The position numbers were made by a program, and so were the translations under genes. From Pareuzebyella sediminis (lineage in GTDB: Bacteria > Bacteroidota > Bacteroidia > Flavobacteriales > Flavobacteriaceae), in contig NZ_VTZS01000008.1 of the NCBI RefSeq assembly GCF_008367235.1, forward strand, positions 28,039 to 92,038: a stretch of 64,000 nucleotides of DNA, read 5' to 3'. The notes under the pieces were generated by a model. It searched no databases. It was not told where the DNA came from and saw nothing but the letters and a program-made list of their open reading frames with translations. Below are positions 17,861-26,214 of the stretch, in pieces (position 1 is the first letter of the stretch; each line of letters starts with the position of its first letter).

Positions 17861-18445
17861 TTATTCTATTTTCAATTTTGTTCCATAATAGGCATTGATG
17901 AGATAAAGCACATTAATCAAAGGTCCTATCATCAATGCTTGTTTCCAATCGATAACTCCGATAAACGTTATTAAGAAAGTCAAAAATGTAATTCCTGAAA
18001 GTGCTATTGCAGTCCATTTAAGCCAGTGTTTTAGATAAGTGTCCGCTGAGTATAGCTTTAGTAGACCACCCAAAAAAATTAGGTTTCCGAATACAAAAAT
18101 TACGGTAGCCATTTGATTGGCCATTTGGGACAATTCAAAGGATGTATTCTCATATCCACCAAGCATTATCGGATAGGTCGAAAGTAGAATCAGTTGTCCA
18201 ACAGAAATTATCGTCCAACTTATTTTCTTGAGCTTAAAAGCAAAGTATAATGCACCAATCGCTATAAGGGTCATAAAAAGAAATTCAACTTTCCAATGCA
18301 TACCATATATATCCCAATTTTCATTCACGTAATTATGTCGTTCCACTGGGTTTAGGGGTGCTTTACTTGATAAATAGATATAAATTCCTATCGTAATATT
18401 TATCAATATGGAACCTGATGTCCAAAATAGTTTTCCAAGTTTCAT
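17861..18445 (-). CDS. hypothetical multi-pass membrane protein
   Basis: 194 aa with about six hydrophobic helices (for example FWTSGSILINITIGIYIYL, VEFLFMTLIAIGALYFAF, MATVIFVFGNLIFLGGLL, TAIALSGITFLTFLITFIGV). No recognised catalytic motif; DUF998-like topology is possible but not established. It is a single gene between S7 and the repeat-B spacer. Confidence 0.65.
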   Translation of the reverse strand: MKLGKLFWTSGSILINITIGIYIYLSSKAPLNPVERHNYVNENWDIYGMHWKVEFLFMTLIAIGALYFAFKLKKISWTIISVGQLILLSTYPIMLGGYENTSFELSQMANQMATVIFVFGNLIFLGGLLKLYSADTYLKHWLKWTAIALSGITFLTFLITFIGVIDWKQALMIGPLINVLYLINAYYGTKLKIE

Positions 18446-18479
18446 AATATTCTGTATTAAATGAATGCCATTGACCTAC

Positions 18480-18630
18480 TACACACGACACCTGCGAAAG
18501 CAGTGTGCGGGTTGTGGCGCTGGTATTGATTTCTACTGAAATATAGCAAAATCCGGCAACTATGAAGTGGATATCGGTCTTACTCAACGATCCGCTTTAT
18601 AGTTCTGGGGCCGCAGCACGGCATCGGTCT
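18480..18630. repeat. dispersed intergenic repeat, copy B
   Basis: 18480-18581 matches 11012-11113 over 102 bp with about three mismatches. 18582-18630 matches 8661-8709. Short frames over it, such as 18363-18587, are repeat translations. Confidence 0.75.
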
Positions 18631-18631
18631 T

Positions 18632-18941
18632 TTGAGGGAGTGAAGACTTTACCCCTTTTGAGTACCACAGAACCATGTAGGTGGTGCCGATATCTCGGTA
18701 ACCACATCGGTTAGCAAGTGGCCAAGCTTATTATAGCTTATGATCATACCGATACTGGTGAACACAAAAATAAGTGTGCCACATATAGAGCCTGTGCTGA
18801 ACTTGATTCCGTAAGGCGGAGCAAGTTATATCAAAACAAAAAAGGTGGTTTAAGATAAAAAGGGCCTATTAATTCTCTTTGAGAGGCAGGACTATGGCTT
18901 TTCATAGGAGCCATTGTTGTGCTTTCTTTATTTTTCAAGGT
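18632..18941. other. intergenic region after repeat B
   Basis: Contains TCGGTTAGCAAGTGGCC (near 18710) and, just before the DUF6090 stop, CATAGGAGCCATTGTTGTGC, which resembles the right arms of neighbouring attC-like sites. A clear left partner was not found. No gene. Confidence 0.4.
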
Positions 18942-19679
18942 TTATTCATTCTTCAATTTTTCATCAATCAAAGTGATAATTTCTAAACTCTTGGTTCTAT
19001 ACTCTTTCAAGTGTGGGATATAATTATTGAAATACATTTCATAGATAACTTTAGCTGTATTTCTATAACCTAAATCGGTTAAGGCGTATTCTATGAAAGC
19101 ATCACTATAAGCACCAGTACCTCTAAAGTCAAAATCAGCAAACCAAGGCTGTGTGTATTTTACAACTTCTAAAAAGGAATTTGAGTTTGTAGCTAATTCC
19201 TCTAAATCAACAGAAATGTTATTCGACAAATCTAAATACAACTTATTTAATTTAATTGATAAAGAATCACTAGAAGTATTGTTTTGTTGATTGTAGTTTT
19301 GTAGCAGCTCACTGCCATTTTTTCTTAATTTAATATCTGGGAAACCGAAATTTACATATCTACAATTTACACAGTTTAAAAAGTCTTCTCTTTTTCTTGT
19401 TTTATCTATAATTGCCAAATAATCTTTTTCTATAGATTCTGAAGAATTGACAATTTTATCTATGTTTTTTATGTCTTGCCCTAAATCTGATTTTATGGTT
19501 GCATAAATATTATTCAACACTTTTTTTTGTTGCCGCTCTTGATTCCAATTGTTAATTGACAGAGCAATTAAAATTCCAATCACGACAAGAATAATTTCCC
19601 CAAGAGCATACTTTAGATACTTTCCAGTTTTACCTTCTGAAATTAAATTTTGTCTAATTTTTCTAAAGAATTTAATCAT
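18942..19679 (-). CDS. DUF6090 family membrane protein (paralogue 1)
   Basis: 245 aa. The N-terminus MIKFFRKIRQNLISEGKTGK followed by a single transmembrane helix ending in SINNWN is the DUF6090 signature, widespread in Flavobacteriia with no known function. The remaining 190 residues are helical and probably exposed on one side of the membrane. It lies 19 bp downstream of a second DUF6090 gene with an almost identical N-terminal 45 residues but a divergent C-terminal part, which implies tandem duplication followed by divergence of the exposed domain. Confidence 0.88.
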   Translation of the reverse strand: MIKFFRKIRQNLISEGKTGKYLKYALGEIILVVIGILIALSINNWNQERQQKKVLNNIYATIKSDLGQDIKNIDKIVNSSESIEKDYLAIIDKTRKREDFLNCVNCRYVNFGFPDIKLRKNGSELLQNYNQQNNTSSDSLSIKLNKLYLDLSNNISVDLEELATNSNSFLEVVKYTQPWFADFDFRGTGAYSDAFIEYALTDLGYRNTAKVIYEMYFNNYIPHLKEYRTKSLEIITLIDEKLKNE

Positions 19680-19698
19680 TGGTTGATTGGTGCCGGGG

Positions 19699-20469
19699 TT
19701 ATTTTTTTTCCAATTCTTTTTCTATGATTTCAATAGTCTTTTTTAGATGATTTTCTAATGTAGGATATTGATAAGTGAACAGATTTTTGGTTGTGCCAGT
19801 ATATCTCATAAGGTTATTTTCAAATTCATTTTCACTTAATAAATGATTGTTAGTACTTTTAAATTTAGGTAATTTGGGAATTCCTATTATTTCGGCTAAT
19901 CCATTTCTGTCCGCCATTGTTCTTAAAGAGCCATTCTTTTTAATATATTCTATACTGTTATTGTATTCTTGTATTACATCCTGCTCTTGATTTTTTATTC
20001 TAGAAACCAAAGGGTCTAATGCAATTAAGCATTTTCTAAGACTATCATTCCTAATGTTTTTTAAATGACCAGAGGTTTTCATTTCAGTAAGTACACTATT
20101 CTCATATCCGAATTTATAGGTATTAGAAAATACTTTGCCAAATGTTTTTGATAAATAGTCTTCTGTTATAGTATCTTGGTTACTGTCGATTAGGTTAAAA
20201 ATTTTGTTTTGCCATATATTCAAAGCGTAAACATTCTCTTTGGTGTCGATAACTTGCTTCAGATTATTAATTGCTTCGGTTTTTAGAAGTCTTAAGTATT
20301 TCTCTTGATTACCTTGTATGTTCTGTTGTTCATTCCAATTGTTAATTTGCAATGCAATTAAAATTCCAATAACAACGAGTACAATTTCTCCAAAGGCATA
20401 TTTCAAATACTTTCCAGTTTTACCTTCTGAAAGTAAATTTTGTCTAATTTTTCTAAAGAATTTTATCAT
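19699..20469 (-). CDS. DUF6090 family membrane protein (paralogue 2)
   Basis: 256 aa. It has the same conserved start as its downstream neighbour (MIKFFRKIRQNLLSEGKTGK, then VLVVIGILIALQINNWN) and one transmembrane helix. The C-terminal domain differs. It is the upstream gene of the tandem pair and is probably co-transcribed with it. The pair is bounded upstream by attC-like site S10. Confidence 0.88.
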   Translation of the reverse strand: MIKFFRKIRQNLLSEGKTGKYLKYAFGEIVLVVIGILIALQINNWNEQQNIQGNQEKYLRLLKTEAINNLKQVIDTKENVYALNIWQNKIFNLIDSNQDTITEDYLSKTFGKVFSNTYKFGYENSVLTEMKTSGHLKNIRNDSLRKCLIALDPLVSRIKNQEQDVIQEYNNSIEYIKKNGSLRTMADRNGLAEIIGIPKLPKFKSTNNHLLSENEFENNLMRYTGTTKNLFTYQYPTLENHLKKTIEIIEKELEKK

Positions 20470-20484
20470 TGGTCATGGTTGGTT

Positions 20485-20669
20485 CACAACGGTCTCGTAT
20501 AACCGTTAGTTAAGGGTTTATATGCGTTAATTTTCGGTTTGGCACAGACGTTAACAATTCCGAGTGGATTCGGACGTAGTCGAATCCGCCGACACGAGCG
20601 AAGCGACTGACGAACTCCAAAAAAAATAAACAATCCTGAGTAAATTGCGGTTAGCATTGTTGTAAAACG
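20485..20669. repeat. attC-like imperfect inverted repeat S10
   Basis: Left CACAACGGTCTCGTATAACC then GTTAG; right TTGCGGTTAGCATTGTTGTA then AAACG. The arms pair with a bulge. A central hairpin GGATTCG/CGAATCC occurs near 20567-20587. The 70-aa frame over this region is not called. Confidence 0.6.
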
Positions 20670-20706
20670 TTTTTTATTTCTCCTTTTTTGGGTCATTCAA
20701 TTCTTT

Positions 20707-21216
20707 TTAAGCGATTTCTTTTTTCAATTGGTCAACTTGAAATTTTATTGATTTGTTAGTCGATTCAAGTATGGTATTTTCTTTGTTTATATTGTCAATT
20801 ATTGTTTCCAATTCTGATACACTTTGCGTGATGTTAATACTGTAAATTCCTAACAACAAAGTAGAAAGTCCAAAAATAGAACTCAGAATAACACCGCCTT
20901 TGCTAAACTTATTCAACTGATTTTGTTCGACAAGGTTAACTCCTTTTGGTTTTATCTTTACAATTGCAGATATGTCTTTTCTCGCAATTTTTACACCTGC
21001 TTCTTGAATTATCCAGATGCCACGTTTATCTCTAACTTCTATATACTCTTCAGAACTTAAGAATTTCAAAAAGTCTTTCATTTTTTTTCTTTCTCTTAAG
21101 TTTGGCTCTTCTGGAAAATTTTCTAGAAGGAATGGTCTAATTTCTATAAATCCAAAATAATTACTCTTCTTTTGAATGTACTTCAGTAATTCGATATGTA
21201 AAAGTTTGATTTTCAT
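20707..21216 (-). CDS. hypothetical protein with C-terminal helix and coiled coil
   Basis: 169 aa. The N-terminal 85 residues look like a small winged-helix-type fold (LLHIELLKYIQKKSNYFGF, then EYIEVRDKRGIWIIQEAG), giving a possible nucleic-acid- or protein-binding domain. A transmembrane segment (GGVILSSIFGLSTLLLGIYS) then leads into a coiled coil to the end. No family recognised. It is a single gene between S10 and S11. Confidence 0.65.
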   Translation of the reverse strand: MKIKLLHIELLKYIQKKSNYFGFIEIRPFLLENFPEEPNLRERKKMKDFLKFLSSEEYIEVRDKRGIWIIQEAGVKIARKDISAIVKIKPKGVNLVEQNQLNKFSKGGVILSSIFGLSTLLLGIYSINITQSVSELETIIDNINKENTILESTNKSIKFQVDQLKKEIA

Positions 21217-21236
21217 TCAGATGTTGCCAACTATGA

Positions 21237-21282
21237 GTGTATGTGCCTGTAGCCTGCCGATAGGCGGCTATGGCATATACAC
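21237..21282. repeat. attC-like hairpin S11
   Basis: A long stem: GTGTATGTGCC (21237-21247) with GGCATATACAC (21272-21282), continued by TAGCC/GGCTA and GCC/GGC around a GATA loop. It is preceded by GTTGCCAACTATGA, similar to other left arms. It lies in the 83-bp gap between two genes. Confidence 0.65.
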
Positions 21283-21299
21283 AATGTTCTACTGCGTTT

Positions 21300-22265
21300 T
21301 CATTTGTCTCTATATTCCTCAATTGTTTCATCTAACCAATTTGGATATCTATTGATTACCGCCTTTACACTATCGACAAATTTTTGAGAATACTTGTGAG
21401 TTTCGGTTGTTTTACCTGTCTTAATTGAAGTGTGATATTTTTTATCACCCTTGACTTTAAGTTTCCAAAGCACACATTTAAGTTGATGTTGATTTAACTC
21501 TAACTCTGCCTTTAGTTGTCCAAACCTATAAGGATATAAGTCGTCTGAACTTGGGATATTTTCGGTATCAACTGTTCCGGTAATCTGTCCTATTAACTTT
21601 AATGTTGGGGCTCCTTCTTTTTCCGTGAATTCTCCTTCTTTTATGAAATTCAACTGATTTGCAATTTCTTTATCTATTAGTATTTTCCCTTTTGTTGAAT
21701 GCAATTCACCTTTATAACTATCCAAAATATGGATATGTCGAGGACCAACCTCTCCGATTTTTTCAATGTGTTTTACCCAGAATTCTTTTTCTTTTTGCCT
21801 TTCTGAGTCCAAAAGCTTTTGCAACTCTGGATACTTTATTTCTGTTGATTCACCTCGATAACGATAGTAAATTGCTCCTTCTCTTAAAATTTTCGAATAG
21901 TTTGCTTTACAAACAATTGGTTTTATATCTGATTCGTTAACCCAAAAGCGTCCAAATGTCATTTCTTCAAATTCCATTGTCACCATTCCCCAATCAATAT
22001 CGTGACTAAAATACTTTTGTAGGAACTGATTTATTATAAGAGAATCGCAATCTTCAAATTTGTTGTTTTGCAAGCCGATTGGCTTTCTTGGACTATCATT
22101 AATACCAAAAATAATCTCTCCTCCACGATTATTTGCCATACCAACAATGGTCTTAATATACTTTGCGAGACTATCTCCGAATTGAAACGCCTTCTTAAAT
22201 TCAATATCATAAGACTCCCTTTGTCTTAAATATCCTTTGGCATTTATTTCATATTTGAATCTCAT
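21300..22265 (-). CDS. AlbA_2 (Schlafen-like) DNA-binding domain protein
   Basis: 321 aa. Residues about 18-160 match the AlbA_2/Schlafen domain: YDIEFKKAFQFGDSLAKYIK, then GMANNRGGEIIFGINDSPRK and the later GAIYYRYRGESTEIKYPELQ. The C-terminal half is of unknown fold, possibly with a winged-helix region around ANQLNFIKEGEFTEKEGAP. Such proteins are often regulatory or defence-associated ATP-binding or nucleic-acid-binding proteins. No partner gene lies nearby. It is a single gene in the cassette-like zone. Confidence 0.82.
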   Translation of the reverse strand: MRFKYEINAKGYLRQRESYDIEFKKAFQFGDSLAKYIKTIVGMANNRGGEIIFGINDSPRKPIGLQNNKFEDCDSLIINQFLQKYFSHDIDWGMVTMEFEEMTFGRFWVNESDIKPIVCKANYSKILREGAIYYRYRGESTEIKYPELQKLLDSERQKEKEFWVKHIEKIGEVGPRHIHILDSYKGELHSTKGKILIDKEIANQLNFIKEGEFTEKEGAPTLKLIGQITGTVDTENIPSSDDLYPYRFGQLKAELELNQHQLKCVLWKLKVKGDKKYHTSIKTGKTTETHKYSQKFVDSVKAVINRYPNWLDETIEEYRDK

Positions 22266-22449
22266 TCAATTTTTGTTTCTAATGCAGTTTAGGTTTTGTT
22301 AGCTGTAGATTTATTACTCAAAGATATTTACTTAATTTAAACAGAATCATTAAGATTAAGTCACTTTTTTACTATATTGTGATAATGGGAAACCTGAAGA
22401 TCTGGGAACCCTAGCAGAGTTCTTTGAAGTTTGGCATTTAAAAGAGGTG

Positions 22450-22620
22450 ATGGTTGTCGTGATCAGTCATTTGATTATTAACTTAAAAAAAACATTTTTT
22501 ATGGAAATATTAGAAACTGTAATCGTTCATCTTACAATTGGATTTATCCTAACTTTTTTAAGCGTAACTATTATGCAAATTGGCGGTGGTGTTGGCATTG
22601 CAGGCGGGTTGGTCAACTAA
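22450..22620 (+). CDS. possible small membrane peptide, 56 aa (or 39 aa)
   Basis: Plus-strand frame from ATG 22450 (alternative ATG 22501) to TAA 22620. It is hydrophobic throughout (METV-type start, then LTIGFILTFLSVTIM), ending GGGVGIAGGLVN. The frame is open back to about 22357 without an earlier ATG. It lies in a stretch bounded by GTTAGCTGTAG (22298) and its inverse at S12, opposite to its neighbours. Coding status is weakly supported. Confidence 0.3.
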   Translation: MVVVISHLIINLKKTFFMEILETVIVHLTIGFILTFLSVTIMQIGGGVGIAGGLVN

Positions 22621-22687
22621 CTTATGATTTGTGTCAAATTTTGAATATTATATGCTAGTGAACTGGTTCGATGCCAGTGCCCCGCCA
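22603..22687 (+). other. tRNA-like fold without anticodon arm
   Basis: GGCGGG (22603-22608) could pair with CCCGCC (22681-22686), closing an 84-nt segment. Just inside the 3' side is a perfect T-arm-like hairpin ACTGG-TTCGATG-CCAGT (22662-22678). No proper D-arm or 7-nt anticodon loop forms, so it is not a normal tRNA. A terminator follows directly. Confidence 0.3.
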
Positions 22688-22693
22688 CATATT

Positions 22694-22721
22694 AGCCATC
22701 CATTCATGGGTGGCTTTTTTT
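22694..22721 (+). terminator. intrinsic terminator
   Basis: AGCCATCC (22694-22701), a 6-nt loop, then GGGTGGCT (22708-22715) and a T tract. It ends the plus-strand transcript of the 22.4-22.7 kb segment, which supports that this segment is transcribed. Confidence 0.75.
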
Positions 22722-22757
22722 CTTTCACTACACCCCTAGATATACTCCTGAATTACA

Positions 22758-22948
22758 GCTAACGGTTTAGCTATGAACAGTATGGGGCAAACTGGCACTT
22801 GCTTTCCGCCAAGCACATAGCAAAATCTTATTGTTTTGATTTATTTTTTTCTATCCAGAGCAAAATTCATAAGATTTTGCGACATCATGAAAATACGCAA
22901 ACCATTCGATTAAGCCCGAAACCCGTATTGTTTATAGGTTGTGTTAGC
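22758..22948. repeat. attC-like imperfect inverted repeat S12
   Basis: Left GCTAACGGTTTAGCTATGAA and right TATAGGTTGTGTTAGC pair with extra bases. The central 12-bp hairpin is GCAAAATCTTAT (22820-22831) with ATAAGATTTTGC (22869-22880). Confidence 0.7.
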
Positions 22949-22958
22949 ACAGGTATTT

Positions 22959-23411
22959 TTACTTTTTAAGAATCCTATTATTTTTTGGATTCCGGGGGTC
23001 ATACAAAATTCTTAAGGAGTCATTTACTTTGATTTCATGGTGAAAGTATTGTTTATAATCCCTTTTTTCCAATATTTCTACCCCTCTTATGGCCTCTCCG
23101 CCGACAAAAAACTCAAAACTTATTAGATAGTTGTTTACCCTAGTTCCATCGAAGTCATTTACTTTATAAGAATTTCTTTTGAGTCCAATAACTATTCCCT
23201 TTGCAACTTCTCCATTCTTTTCAAGTCGGTCAGTTTTGGACAATGTGAAATAGCCAAAAACTATTAGTGAAATCAATAGTGTCAATAAAATCCAAAGTCC
23301 AATTTTTTTTATTTGATTTTGATTATCTAAGTCCTTTCCGCTCCTGAAATGAAATTGAAAAAATTCGTCAGCCGCTTTTTCGTCTTTATTTTTCTTTTTG
23401 AAATTGAACAA
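22959..23411 (-). CDS. hypothetical single-pass membrane protein (DUF3592-like)
   Basis: 150 aa. A charged N-terminus, one transmembrane helix (IGLWILLTLLISLIVFGYFT) and a C-terminal beta-rich domain with GEVAKGIVIGLKRNSYKV and SLRILYDPRNPKNNRIL, which resembles DUF3592. Function unknown. It is a single gene between S12 and S13. Confidence 0.65.
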   Translation of the reverse strand: MFNFKKKNKDEKAADEFFQFHFRSGKDLDNQNQIKKIGLWILLTLLISLIVFGYFTLSKTDRLEKNGEVAKGIVIGLKRNSYKVNDFDGTRVNNYLISFEFFVGGEAIRGVEILEKRDYKQYFHHEIKVNDSLRILYDPRNPKNNRILKK

Positions 23412-23433
23412 TTGGATATAACTTAATATTTGT

Positions 23434-23566
23434 GCTAACGGTTGGTGTATGATTAGGTGCGGTGGCCAGCAACTAATTTAGTAAACAAACTCAGACCCGA
23501 GAAAATTCCGAAGGAATTTTCCAAATAAGCACTTGCCAAAGCAATTAATTATACACAGTGTTAGGC
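23434..23566. repeat. attC-like imperfect inverted repeat S13
   Basis: Left GCTAACGGTTGGTGTATGAT; right TTATACACAGTGTTAGGC. The right end GTTAGGC fits the classical attC core GTTRRRY. The central hairpin is GAAAATTCC-GAA-GGAATTTTC (23501-23521). Confidence 0.72.
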
Positions 23567-23574
23567 AACGTATT

Positions 23575-24381
23575 TTATTCAGTTCCTCTGTATTTCGCAT
23601 ATCTTGCTTTCATTTCTTGTTCAACTCCTGTACTATTTCCAAATCCTCGAATTTTCTTTAGAGTTTCTTGGTAATTAGGATGCAATCCACCATCACAAAC
23701 TATCTCGTGAATTTCATTTTCAAAGACTAATACTCCACGCTGATAAATATGAATGATTAATGCTCCAGAATGATAACGCTCAATACTATTTTTTCTTGGA
23801 ATATAGTTGTAGCCCATTAATCTCTCATTTGGAAATCCATATTCATCCGTCATTTGTTTAAAATCTGAAATTATTTCTGAAGCTCCATTAATTAGCTCAT
23901 CCAAACTCAATTCAATTTCACGAGTTCGCCAATCGTGATATTTGCTATTAAATTCATTATCACGATTGAGTAATGAAAGAAATTTATCCCTTAATTTTTG
24001 ATTATAGTTTTCTTTGTAATAATCCGAATAGGTGTTGAAATCCGCGCTAAATTTATCGTACCATTCGTATTTCTTATGATATCTGAAATATCGTAATGGA
24101 ACTCCACCCTTTGCTAATCGGATGGCAATCTGTTCAGCCCATTCCGAATTCTTTAGTTTTTGAGCCACCGCAAAAGCTAAATGCAAATCAGCACCAAAAG
24201 GATGATTAGTCTTTTTAAAAGCGAGCTTAAAGTTCTTTTCAGCTTCTTTATACTTTTTACCAGAATAATTCTTACGAGCTAATTCTACCAAAGGATAATA
24301 TTCTGTGTATTCACAATCTTGAGCAATTGATTTTGCCGAAAAAGTCAGAATTATCAATATCAGCAGAATGTGTTTTTTCAT
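23575..24381 (-). CDS. hypothetical secreted protein with TPR-like region
   Basis: 268 aa. Clear signal peptide (MKKHILLILIILTFSAKSIA). The part after cleavage (ELARKNYSGKKYKEAEKNFK) looks like a tetratricopeptide-type helix pair; the C-terminal part is beta-rich. No enzyme motif recognised. It is the upstream-most minus-strand gene of the cassette-like zone, with GCCTAAC (24387) directly before its start, a good attC-type core. Confidence 0.65.
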   Translation of the reverse strand: MKKHILLILIILTFSAKSIAQDCEYTEYYPLVELARKNYSGKKYKEAEKNFKLAFKKTNHPFGADLHLAFAVAQKLKNSEWAEQIAIRLAKGGVPLRYFRYHKKYEWYDKFSADFNTYSDYYKENYNQKLRDKFLSLLNRDNEFNSKYHDWRTREIELSLDELINGASEIISDFKQMTDEYGFPNERLMGYNYIPRKNSIERYHSGALIIHIYQRGVLVFENEIHEIVCDGGLHPNYQETLKKIRGFGNSTGVEQEMKARYAKYRGTE

Positions 24382-24596
24382 ATGTTGCCTAACGTAGGAA
24401 TATGATCATTGATGATATTCCCATTATCTCCCTAAGATAGTAAAAGCCTTCAACTCTTAATAAATAAGCACCATACAAACCTAGTGCACCTAGAAAAGGG
24501 CTTGGTCTCTCCGTACATAGTTGAGGGCGTACCACTGCGCATAGCGACCGATGGGAACCCTTGCCCATTCAAAATAGCAAAAGGGAATGGCATACG
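24382..24596. other. spacer at the end of the cassette-like zone
   Basis: Begins TTGCCTAACG, then a hairpin GGAATATGATC/GATGATATTCC (about 24397-24421). The segment GTACCACTGCGCATAGCGACC (24530 region) resembles the tail of repeat copy A. No gene. Confidence 0.45.
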
Positions 24597-26039
24597 TTAT
24601 TCAGGGGCGGTATGAAAGGCGGAAAAATTCAGGATATTCGGTTCTCCTTTCGATTCGGTCACAAGTAGCCGAACTGCAGAAACTTCCATTTCGTCAAAGC
24701 GATGGATTAATTTATGGCCTATACAAGAACCTTCAAAAATAGGTTGCCAGCCCTTTTTTGTTTTTCCTTCAATTCTGAATTTGCGTACGCGCTCTCCCTT
24801 GGAAATGTCTTCCATCAACACTAGTTGGTTGATGATACGATGTTTGGGAAATCTCAATGCAATCTGTCTTCCCGACCCTGAAGTGGCGCCTATGGGGTTT
24901 GAAAACCTTCGCTTGATTTCGTCTCCGAATTCCTTTAGTCTCTTGACATCGGGTTCAGGTAGTAATCCATCGGGCCCCGGGGGCACCCCTAAAATAAGGC
25001 TGGTATTATGCCCTACGGAATTATAGTACATATCCACCAAGGTGTTCAAGGAAAAGATCAAGTGCTCTCGATCGGGTTCCCAAAACCAGTCATGGCCCCC
25101 ATTACCGCGTAAAGGTGCATCACTCATGGCGGGCATATAGTAGGCTCCATGGGGATCTCCGGTTTTCAAGAGTTGGAAGTTGTTTTCGGCAATCTCTTTC
25201 TTCGCAGTTTCTCCTGCCCCCGTAGAAACATACGGAAACGTGCCCCAAGAAGGATAAGGAACCGTACCGCTTTCGCTACCTCCCCAGCGCATGTCGGCAC
25301 GCTGTAAATTATGGTAGAACAAACAGTTTGGCTGGTATTTTTCAAAAATGGAAAGTACGTCAGGGCCGCCCTGCTCAGGGCCATGTGCACCGCCATCAAA
25401 CCAAACGATGGCCCAGTCGCCATAGCGGCTGAAAATTTCCGTGACTATATTCTCGATCATGCTATTGTAGTGCTTTTGCCGATTTTCCGCAAAAGCATTC
25501 GTTCCATTCACCTTGAAATCATAGACGCCATAAAAAGCGTTCCATCGCGTTCCGATATAGACACCCGGTAGTATCCCGTATTTTTCACAGGAAGTTTTAA
25601 AATCACGTAAAATATCACCTTTCCCATCTTGCCATTTTAGGGCTTTCATGGAATAGGGGGTCGCATCACTTTGGTGAAAAAAGAAGCCTGTTTCATGGCT
25701 TACGGTAAGAATAGCTATTTTGAACCCGGCATCACGGAGAGCTTTGATCCACTGGTCCATGTCATAGTGTTGCGGATTGAAGATATTATAATCTTCTACC
25801 GGGGTAATCCGTGCTTCCTGCTGTACATATAATTTTCCATCGAAGGCATGCAGGTCTATGCAAAGCAAGGCGGCCAGCTCCGCATTTTGCCATTGTAGTT
25901 GGGCCGGGGTCGGAATCGGAACTGAGGGCTCATTTTGTGCGTTCACGTTCGATAAGATGCCGATGAAACATGTAAAGGCAATAAGATAGGTACGCCTATA
26001 AAGTGTTTTCCAATTTATTCCAATCCCTAATGTATCCAT
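24597..26039 (-). CDS. GH29 alpha-L-fucosidase
   Basis: 480 aa. A signal-like N-terminus (hydrophobic YLIAFTCFIGILSNVNAQ) exports it. The catalytic TIM barrel includes the nucleophile motif WAIVWFDGGAHGP (Asp in WFDG) and the family signature TVSHETGFFFHQSDATPYS. After about residue 380 there is a small beta-sandwich (LRFPKHRIINQLVLMEDIS). It hydrolyses alpha-L-fucosides. It stands apart from the 46-62 kb operon but could act on the same fucosylated glycans. It may be transcribed with the gene at 26215-27195, 175 bp upstream. Confidence 0.9.
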   Translation of the reverse strand: MDTLGIGINWKTLYRRTYLIAFTCFIGILSNVNAQNEPSVPIPTPAQLQWQNAELAALLCIDLHAFDGKLYVQQEARITPVEDYNIFNPQHYDMDQWIKALRDAGFKIAILTVSHETGFFFHQSDATPYSMKALKWQDGKGDILRDFKTSCEKYGILPGVYIGTRWNAFYGVYDFKVNGTNAFAENRQKHYNSMIENIVTEIFSRYGDWAIVWFDGGAHGPEQGGPDVLSIFEKYQPNCLFYHNLQRADMRWGGSESGTVPYPSWGTFPYVSTGAGETAKKEIAENNFQLLKTGDPHGAYYMPAMSDAPLRGNGGHDWFWEPDREHLIFSLNTLVDMYYNSVGHNTSLILGVPPGPDGLLPEPDVKRLKEFGDEIKRRFSNPIGATSGSGRQIALRFPKHRIINQLVLMEDISKGERVRKFRIEGKTKKGWQPIFEGSCIGHKLIHRFDEMEVSAVRLLVTESKGEPNILNFSAFHTAPE

Positions 26040-26214
26040 CTTGGCGATGCTTTACTAATTCAACCTATAGTTTTCCTTATTGGTGCTACTAATTGATTTT
26101 TCTAAAATACTCCTTTGACGAATCCCGACCGTACCACCGGATATAGCGAACGATGCACACCCAGAAAATAAAGTCCAGGGGGAATAGATGACCTGGAGCA
26201 TGGTCGAGCGTGGC

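Noticed and set aside
18363..18587. Minus-strand frame of 74 aa
   Set aside because: It spans repeat B and the start of the membrane-protein gene in another frame.
20484..20696. Minus-strand frame of 70 aa
   Set aside because: It lies wholly in attC-like site S10 and has no protein-like conservation signal.
22603..22687. Canonical tRNA
   Set aside because: T-arm and acceptor-like ends are present, but no D-arm or anticodon arm of normal size can be drawn, and there is one spare base before the acceptor strand.
22320..22700. tmRNA
   Set aside because: The 3' part has a T-arm, but a complementary 5' end (GGCGGGG-like) about 350 nt upstream is missing and no tag-peptide reading frame is evident.
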